A stretch of DNA of 64,000 nt from Gemmatimonadaceae bacterium (GTDB taxonomy: Bacteria > Gemmatimonadota > Gemmatimonadetes > Gemmatimonadales > Gemmatimonadaceae). The position numbers were made by a program, and so were the translations under genes. The stretch spans positions 1 through 64,000 of the forward strand of contig JADZAN010000036.1 of assembly GCA_020852815.1 (NCBI GenBank), written 5' to 3'. Below, piece after piece: positions 14,817-23,931 of this stretch. The notes below the pieces were generated by a model. It was given only the letters and a program-made list of their open reading frames with translations, was not told where the DNA came from and ran no database searches. Every line of letters starts with the position of its first letter. Position 1 is the first letter of the stretch.

Positions 14817-17624
14817 GTGACCACACCCGACGCAGGAGCGGCCGAGCGCCGCAGCGAGGCCCAGCACCCTCCGGGGCGCGCGACGAGCGCCGCCGTCGAG
14901 ACGGCAGGCCCCGCCCTCGCGGCGGCCGGGGGAGCCGCGGCGCAGCGACACCTGCTGCTGCGCTACCTGGTGGGCACGGCGCTGGGCGTGCTGGCCATTG
15001 CGGCGGTCAAGGTCTACGGCCCGCAGTCGCCGCAGTCGGTCTACTTCGTGGGCAACTGCGCGGTCGTGGTCGGGATCTTCGTGGCCGGTGGCTTTGGCCC
15101 GGCGGCGATCACGATCGTGTCGGCGTACGCAGCCACCTCGTACTTCCTCCTGGCGCCGCGCGAATCGCTGGCGATATCCGACCTCGCCGACGTGATGCGC
15201 TTCACGATCGGGCTCGCACTCTCACTCGGAGCCGCCGGCATCGAGGGGCGCATGCGCCGCGAACGGCAGCGCCTCGTGCAGCGCGAGCGCGAGGTGCGCG
15301 AAAGCGAGTGGCGCTACCGCGTGCTCGTCACCGAGGCGTCGGACGCCATCCTGGTTTTCGGCAGCGACGGGCGCTGCACCCTGGCGAACGCGCGCGCCTC
15401 GGAGCTCCTGGGGTGGTCGCCAGATGCAATGATCGGCGTGGCGTGCACCGAGTTGCTGCGCCCGGTCGCACCTCCCGGTGGCACCTCGGTGCCGCCGTGC
15501 CTGCTCAGGGAAGCGCGCCATTCATCGACGGGCGTGCTGGCAGAGCGCGAGCTGGTGCGCACCGACGGCTCCACCTTCGTGGGCGAACTCTCGGCGCGCG
15601 CCTTTCCCGACGGCACGTCGCAACTCATCCTGCGCGACGTCACCGCCCGTCGTCGCGCGGTCGATGCCATGGAGGCGGAGCGCGACCTGCTTGACGGCAT
15701 TCTGGCCACGAGTTCGTCGGGGATCATCGCGCTCGATGCGGCGACCTCGCGCCCGGTATTCGTGAGCCAGCGGTTGGTGGAGATCATCGGCCTGCCGCGG
15801 GAGCAGCTCATGCAGGCGGCGTCGGGCGAGGTCCCGTGGGTCACGCGCGATGCGGAGGGACGAGTTATCGGGCCGGCCGAGCGCCCGCTGGCCCGCGTTC
15901 TCAGGAGCGGGCGCCCAGTGCTCGACGTCCCGCTGACGATCGAGTTGCCCGGTGGCCAAGCGCGTCGCATCAGGGTGAGTGCCGCACCGCTGCGCGACGA
16001 GGCCGGGCGAGTGTCGACGGTCGTGCAGACGGTCACCGACGAGACCGAGCGCGTGCGCACCGAGCGAGCGCTGCAGGCCAGCGAGGAGCAGCTGCGCCAC
16101 ATCGCGCAGGCGTTCCCGGGGGCGGTGTACCAGTTCTCGCTCTCTCCCTCCGGTGAGATGCGCTTCACCTACGTCTCGGAAGGGGTGCGCGAGCTGCTCG
16201 GCGTTGCGCCTGAAGACGCGGTGGGGGATTTCAAGAATGTCTGGGAGGCGATCGCCCCGGAGCAGCGCGACCTCGTGATCCAGTCGACGATGCAGTCGGC
16301 GTCGACCAACGAGCCGTGGCGTCTCGACATCCGCATCCGGCACCGCGACGGCAAGGTGCGCTGGGTGCGCGGGACCGGCTATCCGGAGACGGAGCGCCCG
16401 GAGGGGGTGATCCGGTGGAACGGTATCTTCCTCGACGTCACCGACTTGAAGGAGCTGGAGTCCAACCTGCTCCAGGCACAAAAGATGGAGAGCGTGGGGC
16501 GCCTGGCGGGTGGCATTGCCCACGACTTCAACAACATCCTCACGGCCATCCGCGGCAACGTGGACCTGCTGCTGGAGACGCTGGCGCATGGCGATGAGCG
16601 CGTGGAGGAGGTGACGGAGATTCGCGACGCCGCCGAGCGGGCGAGCACGCTCACGCGCCAGCTCCTCGCCTTCAGCCGCAAGCAGTTCCTGCAGCCGCGG
16701 GAGCTGGACCTCAACAGCCTGGTGCGCGACGTGGAGAAGATGCTGCGTCGCGTGATTGGCGAGGACATCGCGCTGCTGACGGTCCCGGGCGACGCCCTGG
16801 GGCTCGTACGCGCCGATCCCGGCCAGGTGCAACAGGCGCTGTTGAACCTGGTGGTGAACGCCCGCGACGCGATGCCCGAGGGCGGATTGCTCACCATCGA
16901 CACGCGCAACGTGCGCCTGACGAGCACCGAGGGGGCGGCCATGGGGCTTTCACCGGGCGAGTACGTCTCGCTGGTGGTGCGCGACACAGGGACGGGGATG
17001 ACCGCCGAGGTGCGCTCGCGCATCTTCGAGCCGTTCTTCACCACGAAGCCGCAGGGCAAGGGGACGGGGCTCGGGCTGGCAACCGTGTATGGGATCGTGC
17101 AGCAGAGCGGCGGCACGATCACGGTGGAGAGTGAACCGGGGCGAGGAAGCACCTTCCGCCTCTTCTTCCCGCGCGTGGCCGCGACGCGCGACGCCGTGTC
17201 GTCACCGTCGGGAGGAACGGCCATCGTCGCACCAACGGCGGGGGGCGCCGCGCAGGTGATCCTGCTGGTGGAGGACGATCCCTCCGTGCGCCACCTCGTG
17301 ACGCGCGTCCTCGAACGCACGGGCTACGCGGTGCGTGCCGCGCGTGACGCGTACGAGGCGCTCACGCTGATGGACGCAACGTGCTCGGGGATCGACCTCG
17401 TGGTGTCGGACGTGGTGATGCCGGGGATGGGGGGGCGCGAACTGGCGCAGGAGCTTCGCCGCCGGCGTGCCGACGTGCGAATCCTCTTCATCTCGGGTTA
17501 CCTCGACATCGATTCGTCGCGCCTCGCGCTGGACCGTCGCACGCGCCTGCTGCACAAGCCGTTCAGCACGGAGGCGCTGCTCGATGCGGTGCAGTCGATG
17601 CTGGCCGGTGAAGGTTTGGCGTGA
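14817..17624 (+). CDS. Hybrid sensor histidine kinase with PAS domains and receiver
   Basis: About 935 aa from the GTG at 14817; another in-frame GTG lies at 14772 and neither has a good ribosome site. Order of parts: a DUF4118-like membrane region with three to four helices (about residues 45-145), three PAS segments, HisKA with the phospho-accepting His near 569 in GGIAHDFNN, HATPase_c (DTGTGM, FFTTKPQGKGTGLGL), and a C-terminal receiver with the phospho-acceptor Asp near 865 in SDVVMPGMGG. The stimulus is unknown. No separate response regulator or output gene is adjacent, so it probably phosphorylates a distant partner. Confidence 0.88.
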   Translation: MTTPDAGAAERRSEAQHPPGRATSAAVETAGPALAAAGGAAAQRHLLLRYLVGTALGVLAIAAVKVYGPQSPQSVYFVGNCAVVVGIFVAGGFGPAAITIVSAYAATSYFLLAPRESLAISDLADVMRFTIGLALSLGAAGIEGRMRRERQRLVQREREVRESEWRYRVLVTEASDAILVFGSDGRCTLANARASELLGWSPDAMIGVACTELLRPVAPPGGTSVPPCLLREARHSSTGVLAERELVRTDGSTFVGELSARAFPDGTSQLILRDVTARRRAVDAMEAERDLLDGILATSSSGIIALDAATSRPVFVSQRLVEIIGLPREQLMQAASGEVPWVTRDAEGRVIGPAERPLARVLRSGRPVLDVPLTIELPGGQARRIRVSAAPLRDEAGRVSTVVQTVTDETERVRTERALQASEEQLRHIAQAFPGAVYQFSLSPSGEMRFTYVSEGVRELLGVAPEDAVGDFKNVWEAIAPEQRDLVIQSTMQSASTNEPWRLDIRIRHRDGKVRWVRGTGYPETERPEGVIRWNGIFLDVTDLKELESNLLQAQKMESVGRLAGGIAHDFNNILTAIRGNVDLLLETLAHGDERVEEVTEIRDAAERASTLTRQLLAFSRKQFLQPRELDLNSLVRDVEKMLRRVIGEDIALLTVPGDALGLVRADPGQVQQALLNLVVNARDAMPEGGLLTIDTRNVRLTSTEGAAMGLSPGEYVSLVVRDTGTGMTAEVRSRIFEPFFTTKPQGKGTGLGLATVYGIVQQSGGTITVESEPGRGSTFRLFFPRVAATRDAVSSPSGGTAIVAPTAGGAAQVILLVEDDPSVRHLVTRVLERTGYAVRAARDAYEALTLMDATCSGIDLVVSDVVMPGMGGRELAQELRRRRADVRILFISGYLDIDSSRLALDRRTRLLHKPFSTEALLDAVQSMLAGEGLA

Positions 17625-17643
17625 GCGCGCGCGTTGGCTCGCG

Positions 17644-18378
17644 TCACCGCAGGGCGCGCCGGCGCAGCCACTCGTCGGCCTCGTGCACGGAGTAGCGCGC
17701 GAAGCTCCGCGGCGTTCGGGAGCAATGCGGCTCGGCGGCCAGCGCGTAGCGCAGCGGCCACTCGGCGGCTTTCGAGATCCCGATGCGCGGCGTGACGACG
17801 ATCGACTCGTCAGGCAGCGGCGTGGCTCCCTCGCCGGTCGCGGGGCGCAGGATGCGCAGTGGGCCGCGATCGAGGCATGTGCCGTCGTGGGCGCCGCCGA
17901 TGCCTAACGCCTGACACAGCTTGCCCGGGCCGTTGGCGAGCGATGATGCGTGCCCGGTGCCGCGTCGTTGCTCCATGGCGGCGAGCCCGGCGAGCGGGAC
18001 CAGGGCACGGACGAGGACGGCGCTTCCATGTCCCGCCTCGCGCGTGACGGCGTTGACGCACCAGTGCATCCCGTAGATGCGATACACGTAGGCGGTGCCC
18101 GGCGGGCCGTGCAGGTGCCGGTTGCGCGCGGTTTGTCCAACGGCGGCGTGGCAGGCCGGGTCGTGCGGCCCCAGGTAGGCCTCGACCTCGACGATGCGTC
18201 CCCGCGCCGTGACGCCGTCGTGCCGGCACTCGAGAATGGCGCCAAGCAGTTGGCGCGCGACGAGCGCCGTGTCGCGGTCGTAGAAGTGTCGAGGGAGCGG
18301 CACCAACGGCGAACGCCGCACCCGGTGCATCCCGGACGCGGCGTTCGCTTGCTGCGGGGCGTTAGCCCGGACGGTCAC
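17644..18378 (-). CDS. Alkyladenine/3-methyladenine DNA glycosylase (MPG/AAG family)
   Basis: Up to 244 aa. Family features: LLGAILEC, the catalytic Glu in IVEVEAYLGPHDPA, TARN and the YVYRIYGMHWCVN segment that inserts into DNA, then LANGPGKLCQALGI. It removes alkylated purines in base-excision repair. The first possible start is a GTG at 18376-18378 overlapping the TGA stop of the NYN gene (GTGA), which suggests coupled translation. An ATG 16 codons later is an alternative and would remove a non-conserved leader. Confidence 0.88.
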   Translation of the reverse strand: MTVRANAPQQANAASGMHRVRRSPLVPLPRHFYDRDTALVARQLLGAILECRHDGVTARGRIVEVEAYLGPHDPACHAAVGQTARNRHLHGPPGTAYVYRIYGMHWCVNAVTREAGHGSAVLVRALVPLAGLAAMEQRRGTGHASSLANGPGKLCQALGIGGAHDGTCLDRGPLRILRPATGEGATPLPDESIVVTPRIGISKAAEWPLRYALAAEPHCSRTPRSFARYSVHEADEWLRRRALR

Positions 18379-20366
18379 TTCGCGGCGGCCTTCCTGGCCT
18401 TCCCGCCTCGGGCACCGCGCGCCGCCTTGGCCGCGGGCGCGCTCGCGGCCCTCGGCGCCCTGGCCTCCTTTGCCGCCTTGGCGGGGCGCTTGGCGGCTTC
18501 CTTCGCCTTGGCCTTCGGCGTACGCGCGCCGCGCCCCTTGGGCGCATCGGCCTGGGGCAAGGTCGCCGGCTCGTCGACCAGATCCGCCACCGGCGCCGGA
18601 GCGGCCGCCGGTGCCACATCCTCGACGACTCCAACGAGGAGCAGCTCCGGCGGGGGGCCCGCCGGGGTGCGCCCACGCCCGCCGCGAGCCGGCGCACCAC
18701 GCGGGACCATGCCGCGCGGCGCCGGTGCAGCTGGCGGAGCCGCGGCGGCCGCCGCCGCGGCGTGCGCCGCTGCGGCGCGATTCAACTGCTCGCTCACGGG
18801 GGCGACCGCCGCCGGGAGCGAGACCTCGAAGTCGTTCCCGCGACGCCGCAGGTCGATGACTTCCTGATCGTGCGCGTCCTTGAGGATGCGCTCGAACATG
18901 CGCTCGCTCAGGCTCTCGCTGTCCCGGCCGAGGAGCTCGAACGACTTGGCGCGCACGGCACGCGCCGGCACCGCCTGGTCGCCCGAGACGAGCGCCGTCG
19001 CCGCGCGCTTCACGAGGTCGAAGGCCTCCGAACGCGTGAGGCGCTCGCCGGCACGCCCGATCTCGTCGCCGCCTGACACCTGCGGCTCGCTGCGCGCTTC
19101 GCCGCGGGTCTCGCCGCGGGCTTCGCCGCGAGCGTCACTGCGGGGCTCGGAGCGCTGGTCGCCGCGCCCGTCATGACGACGGTCGCGACGCGATTCGTGC
19201 CGCCCTTCGTGCCGTGACTCCTGCCGCGCCTCGGGGCGCGACTCCTGCCGCGCCTCGGAGGCAGTCTCCGGCGTGCTCTCGTCGGCCGATTCCACGGGAG
19301 CGGCTGGAGCGGCAGGGCCGTCACCCACGAGCGCGACTGCGCGCTCGCCGCGTTCACTGCGTTCACCACGGTCGCTGCGCTCACCACGATCGTCGCGATC
19401 GCGTCCGCGCCCGCGTCCACCGCGACGCCCGCGACGCGCGCCGCGGTCCTCACGCCCTTCGCGGGCGTCACGCGCACTCGCGCCTTCCTCATCCGGGGCG
19501 GCGCGGCGCTCGCCCTGCGATGCAGCTGCCGGCGCCGTGTCGGCGGGGCCGACTTCGAGCTGGCCGTTCTCGAGCTTGGTGATTGTGACGAGCCCCTTCT
19601 CGGAGGCATCGGAGACGAACTTGGAGAACTTCGAGTAACCGTAGTTCTTCTCGTCGAACGTTGCGTCGATGTCCTGCATGACCTGCTTGAGGCGATCGGA
19701 GCGCATCACGTCGCCGTTCTTCTTCATGCGCCCGATGGCCTCGACCACCAGCTCCCACGGGTCCCACTTGTGCACGTCCTCCTCGCTGGCCTTCACCAGG
19801 CCGGCAAGGGCGTTGTAGCTGTAGTACTCGTCGCAGTTCATGACGAGCAGGTCGCTCGACGACTCGCGAATGCCGACGCCGATGACGTACTTGCCGTACT
19901 CCTTGAGCTTGGTCACCAGCGAGGCAAAGTCGGAGTCGCCGGAGAGGAGGATGTACGTCCCGATTTCCGGGCGCGTGAAGACGAGTTCCATCGCATCGAC
20001 CGCGAGGCGGATGTCGGTGGCGTTCTTCTTCGACGAGCCGTACGCCGGGGCCATGATCATGTCGATCGAGGACTCGGCGAGGGGGACGATATACTGCGGA
20101 TAGCGGCGCCAGTCGGCGTAGGCGCGCTGGACGGCGACCTTTCCCTTGATGATGTCCGAGGAGAGGAGCGAGCGAAGCTCGCTGGCCAGGTCGGAGCGGA
20201 TCCCCATCGTGACGTTGTCGAAGTCGATGAGCAACGCGGCGTTAGGCGCGTGCTGGATGGGGGCGCCGTACGTGGCCGCAGCTCCCTGCGGCAGCGCCTG
20301 CGGGCCCCGGTGCAACGGGGCGATCGGCGCGCGCGGAGCGGCGTGCCGTGGGGTACGAGCGATCAT
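18375..20366 (-). CDS. NYN-domain nuclease with LOTUS-like domain, Arg/Gly-rich disordered region and Lys/Ala tail
   Basis: 663 aa. Residues 42-190 are a NYN (PIN-like, LabA/DUF88) domain with the acidic metal-binding set: ALLIDFDN (D48, D50), NATDIRLAVDAM (D118) and LSGDSDF (D144, D146). Residues about 203-275 read as an OST-HTH/LOTUS winged helix (WELVVEAIGRMKKNGDV, then YSKFSKFVSDAS). Residues about 276-440 are disordered, rich in RGG, RGE, RxES and HE(G/S)R repeats. A second helical module lies at about 443-535 (LTRSEAFDLVKRAATALV and SERMFERILKDA). The end is Ala/Pro/Lys-rich, like AlgP tails. Likely an RNA-directed nuclease or RNA-binding scaffold; this is inferred from domains. It is coupled to the downstream glycosylase. 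Confidence 0.82.
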   Translation of the reverse strand: MIARTPRHAAPRAPIAPLHRGPQALPQGAAATYGAPIQHAPNAALLIDFDNVTMGIRSDLASELRSLLSSDIIKGKVAVQRAYADWRRYPQYIVPLAESSIDMIMAPAYGSSKKNATDIRLAVDAMELVFTRPEIGTYILLSGDSDFASLVTKLKEYGKYVIGVGIRESSSDLLVMNCDEYYSYNALAGLVKASEEDVHKWDPWELVVEAIGRMKKNGDVMRSDRLKQVMQDIDATFDEKNYGYSKFSKFVSDASEKGLVTITKLENGQLEVGPADTAPAAASQGERRAAPDEEGASARDAREGREDRGARRGRRGGRGRGRDRDDRGERSDRGERSERGERAVALVGDGPAAPAAPVESADESTPETASEARQESRPEARQESRHEGRHESRRDRRHDGRGDQRSEPRSDARGEARGETRGEARSEPQVSGGDEIGRAGERLTRSEAFDLVKRAATALVSGDQAVPARAVRAKSFELLGRDSESLSERMFERILKDAHDQEVIDLRRRGNDFEVSLPAAVAPVSEQLNRAAAAHAAAAAAAAPPAAPAPRGMVPRGAPARGGRGRTPAGPPPELLLVGVVEDVAPAAAPAPVADLVDEPATLPQADAPKGRGARTPKAKAKEAAKRPAKAAKEARAPRAASAPAAKAARGARGGKARKAAAK

Positions 20367-20744
20367 GTGGTGAAAACGGTGTGCGGGCGCTTGGCGCCCA
20401 TGGTTTGGGTGCCGCTCCGTCGCGCGCTATGCCGCGCGTGGGGCGAATGACTCGGGCGCCGACGGCGCGACCCACTGGGCCGCAGTCCGCTCGTTACGCC
20501 AGGTCCCCCGGGTGACGGGCTGCGCGCGCACCGACTCCCCACGCGGTCGCGGAGACACCGATGTCGCACAACTTCGCCGGCACCGCCCACCGGGGATGGA
20601 TCGCCTGGGATCCCCAACCCCCGTCAGGTGGCACGACCGTTGGACGCAGAAATGTAATGCGAATGCCCGCAAACGGTTAGCCACCCCCCGACGGAGTCGT
20701 TGCGCCCGCTCCCCTCCTCCTCCCCCTCCCCCTCCCGCGTGCCC
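20367..20744. other. 378-nt intergenic region upstream of the NYN gene
   Basis: No gene is supported here. It contains a C-rich run of CCCCCT units (20703-20735) next to the yjbQ stop. TACATT on the minus strand near 20650 could be a -10 element, without a good -35. TGGCACGACCGTTGGA at 20629-20644 resembles a sigma-54 site but has the wrong -12 dinucleotide and faces no plus-strand gene nearby. Confidence 0.4.
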
Positions 20745-21164
20745 CTACACGCCCAACGCCTTCACGATCACGCGCTTGGGGCGTTGGCCGTCCCACTCGC
20801 CGTAGAAGACGCGCTGCCACGGGCCCAGGTCCAGCCGCCCGGCGGTGACCGGGACAATCACCTCATGCCCAACCGTGAGCGACCGAAGGTGCGCGGCGGC
20901 GTTGTCCTCCCCGGTATCGTTGTGGCGATACGCCTCGGGGCTCCAGGGGGCGATGCGCTCCTCGAGCCAGCGCAGGATGTCGTGCCAGAGCCCGGATTCG
21001 TGGTCGTTCACGAAGACGGACGCCGAGATGTGCATCGCCGACACCAGGACAAATCCCTCCCGGATCGCGGCGGCGGCTCGGCATGCCTCCACCTGGTCGG
21101 TGATGTCGATGATCTCCTGGCGTTTCTTCGTGTTGAAGGTGAGGTAGTTGGTGTGGGTTTGCAT
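20745..21164 (-). CDS. yjbQ: YjbQ family protein (UPF0047, secondary thiamine-phosphate synthase enzyme type)
   Basis: 139 aa, the usual family size. Conserved signatures: the N-terminal strand region with EIIDITDQV, AMHISASVFVNDHE, EAYRHNDTGEDNAAAHLRSLTVGHEV, and the C-terminal LGPWQRVFYGEWDGQRPKR. The His/Asp/Glu set is the conserved core of this trimeric family; a weak thiamine-phosphate synthase activity has been reported for members, but the physiological role is not settled. The ATG at 21164 is immediately preceded by a GGGAGACGGG-type repeat reading as pyrimidines on this strand, so there is no Shine-Dalgarno. Confidence 0.88.
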   Translation of the reverse strand: MQTHTNYLTFNTKKRQEIIDITDQVEACRAAAAIREGFVLVSAMHISASVFVNDHESGLWHDILRWLEERIAPWSPEAYRHNDTGEDNAAAHLRSLTVGHEVIVPVTAGRLDLGPWQRVFYGEWDGQRPKRVIVKALGV

Positions 21165-21187
21165 GGGACGGGAGACGGGAGACGGGA
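21165..21187. repeat. GGGACGGGAGACGGG intergenic repeat (member 1)
   Basis: Three units of GGGAGACGGG type stand directly upstream of the yjbQ start. The same unit occurs at 23968-23982, 43543-43573, 49120-49140 and 53725-53755, each time just before a start codon. Four G-runs make it a G-quadruplex candidate on the plus strand. Confidence 0.65.
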
Positions 21188-21230
21188 AATCCCGTAGCTT
21201 ATCCGAAACCGCATCCCCCGTCACTCGTAC

Positions 21231-22493
21231 GTGAAATCGCCCGGATTCCGCACACGCCTTTTCGCCATCCTCTCGGTCTTTGCCCTGGTGCCGGCGCTCG
21301 CGCTGACGCTGGTGTGGGGGGTGGTGGCGACTCGCACGCTCCCGTTGGTCTCGGGGAGCGCGGCGTGGGAGCGACTGGCGGAGTCGGGGCGAGCGGCGGT
21401 GGGGGCCGTCAGGCGCGCGCCGCTCTCGCCCGCGCAGCGCCAGGCGCTGCGCGCACACGAACTCGAACTCGAGGAGTCGGTGACCCAGGCTCGCCGCTTT
21501 CGCTTCCTGGCCACGCGCCTTGTGCCGGTGGTCGTCGTCAGCGCGCTCATCACGCTGGCGGTGCTCTGGGTGGCGGCGTCGCGCGTGGCCGGGCACCTGT
21601 CGCGGCAGATGAGTCGCCCGCTCGACGAGCTGGTGGGGTGGACGGGCCTCATCGAGCGCGGCGCGCCACTCCCCGATGGGGACGCCGCACGCGGGGCGCC
21701 CGAGTTCGGGATGCTGCGCGATCGCATGCGCTCCATGGCGAGCGAACTGGCGCTGGGGCGCGATCGCGCGGTGGAGGCCGAGCGACTGCGCGCCTATCGC
21801 GAAACGGCGCAGCGCGTGGCGCACGAGATCAAGAACCCGCTCACTCCCATCCAGTTCGCCGTCGCCCGCCTGCGGCGCGACGCCAGCGAGTCACAGCGCG
21901 ACGCGATCGAGGTCCTGGAGACGGAAACGCGCCGGCTCGACATGCTGGCGCGCTCCTTTTCGCAGTTTGGCCGGCTGCCATCGGGGCCCGCCGCCGAGGT
22001 CGACCTGGCCGAACTCGCGCGATATACGGCGCAGGCGTCGGTTCCACCGGGGCTCACGGTGTCGGTGGAGTGTGAAGACGGACTCCCGCTGGTGATGGGT
22101 CACCACGATGCGCTGCAGCGCGCGCTGAGCAACGTCCTCCTCAATGCGGTGGATGCCTGCCATGGCCGCGAGATGCCGGGCACGATTCGCGTGCGCGTGG
22201 AACGGTCGGCGCCGCTCAACGGTCGCGAGGCGCTTCGACTTGCGGTGACCGATAGCGGCAAGGGGATCGACCCGACGCTTCTGGCGTCGATCTGGGACCC
22301 CTACGTCACGCACAAGGCGGGAGGAACGGGGCTGGGGCTCGCCATCGCGCGGCAGACGATTCTCGCCCATCATGGGTCGGTGCACGCGGAGAGCACTCCC
22401 GGCGTGGGGACGACGATCGCCTTCGTGCTCCCGGTCACGCCACCACTCGCCAGCGTCGCGTCCCATTCACCTGCACCACCCGAGGTAGCCTGA
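21231..22493 (+). CDS. Sensor histidine kinase, NtrB/NtrY-like, membrane-bound
   Basis: 420 aa. Two transmembrane helices (about 11-33 and 95-116) frame a roughly 60-residue periplasmic segment rich in Arg, Glu and Ala. A HAMP-like linker follows, then HisKA with ETAQRVAHEIKNPLTPIQ (His198), as in kinases paired with NtrC-type regulators. N-box (LSNVLLNAVDAC), G1 (DSGKGID) and G2 (GGTGLGLAI) are intact. The start is GTG. It is the first gene of an operon: its TGA overlaps the next ATG by one base (TGATG). The NtrC-type regulator at 23990 is the likely phosphorylation partner. Confidence 0.9.
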   Translation: MKSPGFRTRLFAILSVFALVPALALTLVWGVVATRTLPLVSGSAAWERLAESGRAAVGAVRRAPLSPAQRQALRAHELELEESVTQARRFRFLATRLVPVVVVSALITLAVLWVAASRVAGHLSRQMSRPLDELVGWTGLIERGAPLPDGDAARGAPEFGMLRDRMRSMASELALGRDRAVEAERLRAYRETAQRVAHEIKNPLTPIQFAVARLRRDASESQRDAIEVLETETRRLDMLARSFSQFGRLPSGPAAEVDLAELARYTAQASVPPGLTVSVECEDGLPLVMGHHDALQRALSNVLLNAVDACHGREMPGTIRVRVERSAPLNGREALRLAVTDSGKGIDPTLLASIWDPYVTHKAGGTGLGLAIARQTILAHHGSVHAESTPGVGTTIAFVLPVTPPLASVASHSPAPPEVA

Positions 22494-22801
22494 TGGATCC
22501 CGGAATCCTCGTCCCGCTCGGGGCGTTCATCATGATCACGACGATCGTCACGACGGCTATCAAGTCGCGCGAGCGAATGCGGATGATGGACCGCGAGGCG
22601 CTGATGCCGTCGCACGGCGACACGTCGCAGCGCCTGGACCGCATCGAGCAGGCGATCGAGGCGATGGCGGTGGAAGTCGAGCGCATCTCGGAGGGGCAGC
22701 GCTTCGTGACCAAGCTCCTGTCGGAGCGGGCGAAGGAGCCGGCCAGCCTTGGCGCCGGCGCCGCGAGCGGCGTTGCGGCTGGCGAGCCGCGCCGTCCGTA
22801 G
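22493..22801 (+). CDS. Small membrane coiled-coil protein, paralogue 1 of 3
   Basis: 102 aa. One N-terminal transmembrane helix (ILVPLGAFIMITTIVTTAI), a short basic linker, then a helical module starting QRLDRIEQAIEAMAVEVERI and continuing SEGQRF, V/T-K-L. A flexible Ala/Gly tail ends it. The module recurs in the next two genes. The start overlaps the kinase stop (TGATG), so translation is coupled to the kinase. Orientation is probably N-out with the coiled coil in the cytoplasm, by the positive-inside rule; this is an inference. Confidence 0.75.
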   Translation: MDPGILVPLGAFIMITTIVTTAIKSRERMRMMDREALMPSHGDTSQRLDRIEQAIEAMAVEVERISEGQRFVTKLLSERAKEPASLGAGAASGVAAGEPRRP

Positions 22802-22813
22802 GGAGGCGAGCGC

Positions 22814-23107
22814 ATGCTGATGACGACGGGCGCCGATGTCGCCATGGCCGCCGTGATCCTGGGCACGATCAGCGGGACGATCATCACGGTCGTGAAGACG
22901 ATCGCCAATCGCGCCAACGCCCGCGACCAGCTGCGCGCCGGAGCGAATCCGGAAAGCGAGCTGCGGCTGCAACGTCTCGAGCAGGCCATCGACGCGATCG
23001 CCGTCGAAATGGAACGGATGTCGGAATCGCAGCGCTTCACGGCCAAGGTGCTGGCGGAGCGGCTCCCCGGCGCGGGCAAGTCGCTCCCGCCCAACCAGTC
23101 CAGCTGA
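22814..23107 (+). CDS. Small membrane coiled-coil protein, paralogue 2 of 3
   Basis: 97 aa. Same plan as its upstream neighbour: an N-terminal hydrophobic helix (VAMAAVILGTISGTIITVV), a basic stretch, then the module LRLQRLEQAIDAIAVEMERM with SESQRF and AKVLAERL. A good Shine-Dalgarno (GGGAGG) lies 8 nt before the ATG at 22814. It lies 12 nt after paralogue 1, so it belongs to the same operon. Sequence drift among the three copies indicates old duplications under selection for the module. Confidence 0.75.
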   Translation: MLMTTGADVAMAAVILGTISGTIITVVKTIANRANARDQLRAGANPESELRLQRLEQAIDAIAVEMERMSESQRFTAKVLAERLPGAGKSLPPNQSS

Positions 23108-23119
23108 AGGGACACGCCC

Positions 23120-23899
23120 ATGTCACACCCGACGATCTACTCCTCATCGAGCCTTCCCGTCTCCGGCGCCGCGCACGGCGGCGAGCTGCAAGGCGACGTT
23201 GGCGGCGTGGTGCAGGATGCGGTGCGGGAAGCGGTGCGCGATGCGGTCAACGACGCGCGCGCCGCGGCACAGGGGGCACCGGCCCCGGCGGCGCCCGTCG
23301 TGGCGTCACCGCAGGCGTCACAGGCGATGATCGACGCGATCACGGCACAGATGACGGCCGAGCGCGTGGCGATCGACAAGCTCACGCAACAACTCGTCCC
23401 CGGGCTTTCGGACGCCAAGGAGAACGCGATCACCGAGCAGCTGCAAGCGGCGCAACAGCGCCTGTCGTCGCTGCAGGTGCAACTCGACATGGCGCGCGGC
23501 GGCCCTCCGGCCACGATCGCGGGAACCACCGCGCCACCGCCGCCGCCCGACGTGGAGGTGATTCCGCGCGAAGCGGTCGCGATGACGGCGATGTTCTTCA
23601 CGACGGTGGCAGTAGTCGCCATCGGAGTTCCGCTGGCGCGCGCCTTTGCCCGCTGGCTCGACCGTCGCGGAGCGAGGCCATCGCCAGCCATCCCCGCCGA
23701 CCTCGCCCAACGACTCGACCGGCTGGAACAGGGCGTGGATGCGATTGCCATCGAGGTGGAGCGCGTGTCCGAGGGGCAGCGCTTCACCAACAAGCTGATG
23801 AGCGAGATGCGGGCCCTCCCCGCCCCTAACGCGATGGAGCAGTGGCCGCAGGGCGCACAGAAGGAAGCCATTCCCGTCGACCGCCGCGCCGGCGGCTGA
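23120..23899 (+). CDS. Larger membrane protein with the same coiled-coil module, paralogue 3 of 3
   Basis: 259 aa. An N-terminal region with Ala/Asp repeats (VQDAVREAVRDAVNDARAAA) and Pro-rich linkers is followed by a coiled coil (about 75-120) and a Pro tract. A transmembrane helix lies near 160-180 (AMFFTTVAVVAIGVPLARA), and the shared module follows at about 200-230 (QRLDRLEQGVDAIAIEVERV with SEGQRF). The single helix precedes the module as in paralogues 1 and 2. AAGGGA lies 8 nt before the ATG. It is the last gene before the regulator; the 90-nt gap between them holds a C-rich tract. Confidence 0.72.
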   Translation: MSHPTIYSSSSLPVSGAAHGGELQGDVGGVVQDAVREAVRDAVNDARAAAQGAPAPAAPVVASPQASQAMIDAITAQMTAERVAIDKLTQQLVPGLSDAKENAITEQLQAAQQRLSSLQVQLDMARGGPPATIAGTTAPPPPPDVEVIPREAVAMTAMFFTTVAVVAIGVPLARAFARWLDRRGARPSPAIPADLAQRLDRLEQGVDAIAIEVERVSEGQRFTNKLMSEMRALPAPNAMEQWPQGAQKEAIPVDRRAGG

Positions 23900-23931
23900 C
23901 GGCGCACTCCGCCGGCCGCAACGCCGCTCCC

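Noticed and set aside
20629-20644. TGGCACGACCGTTGGA, sigma-54-like promoter
   Set aside because: The -12 element should contain GC and has GG; the site faces the yjbQ gene on the opposite strand with no nearby plus-strand gene.
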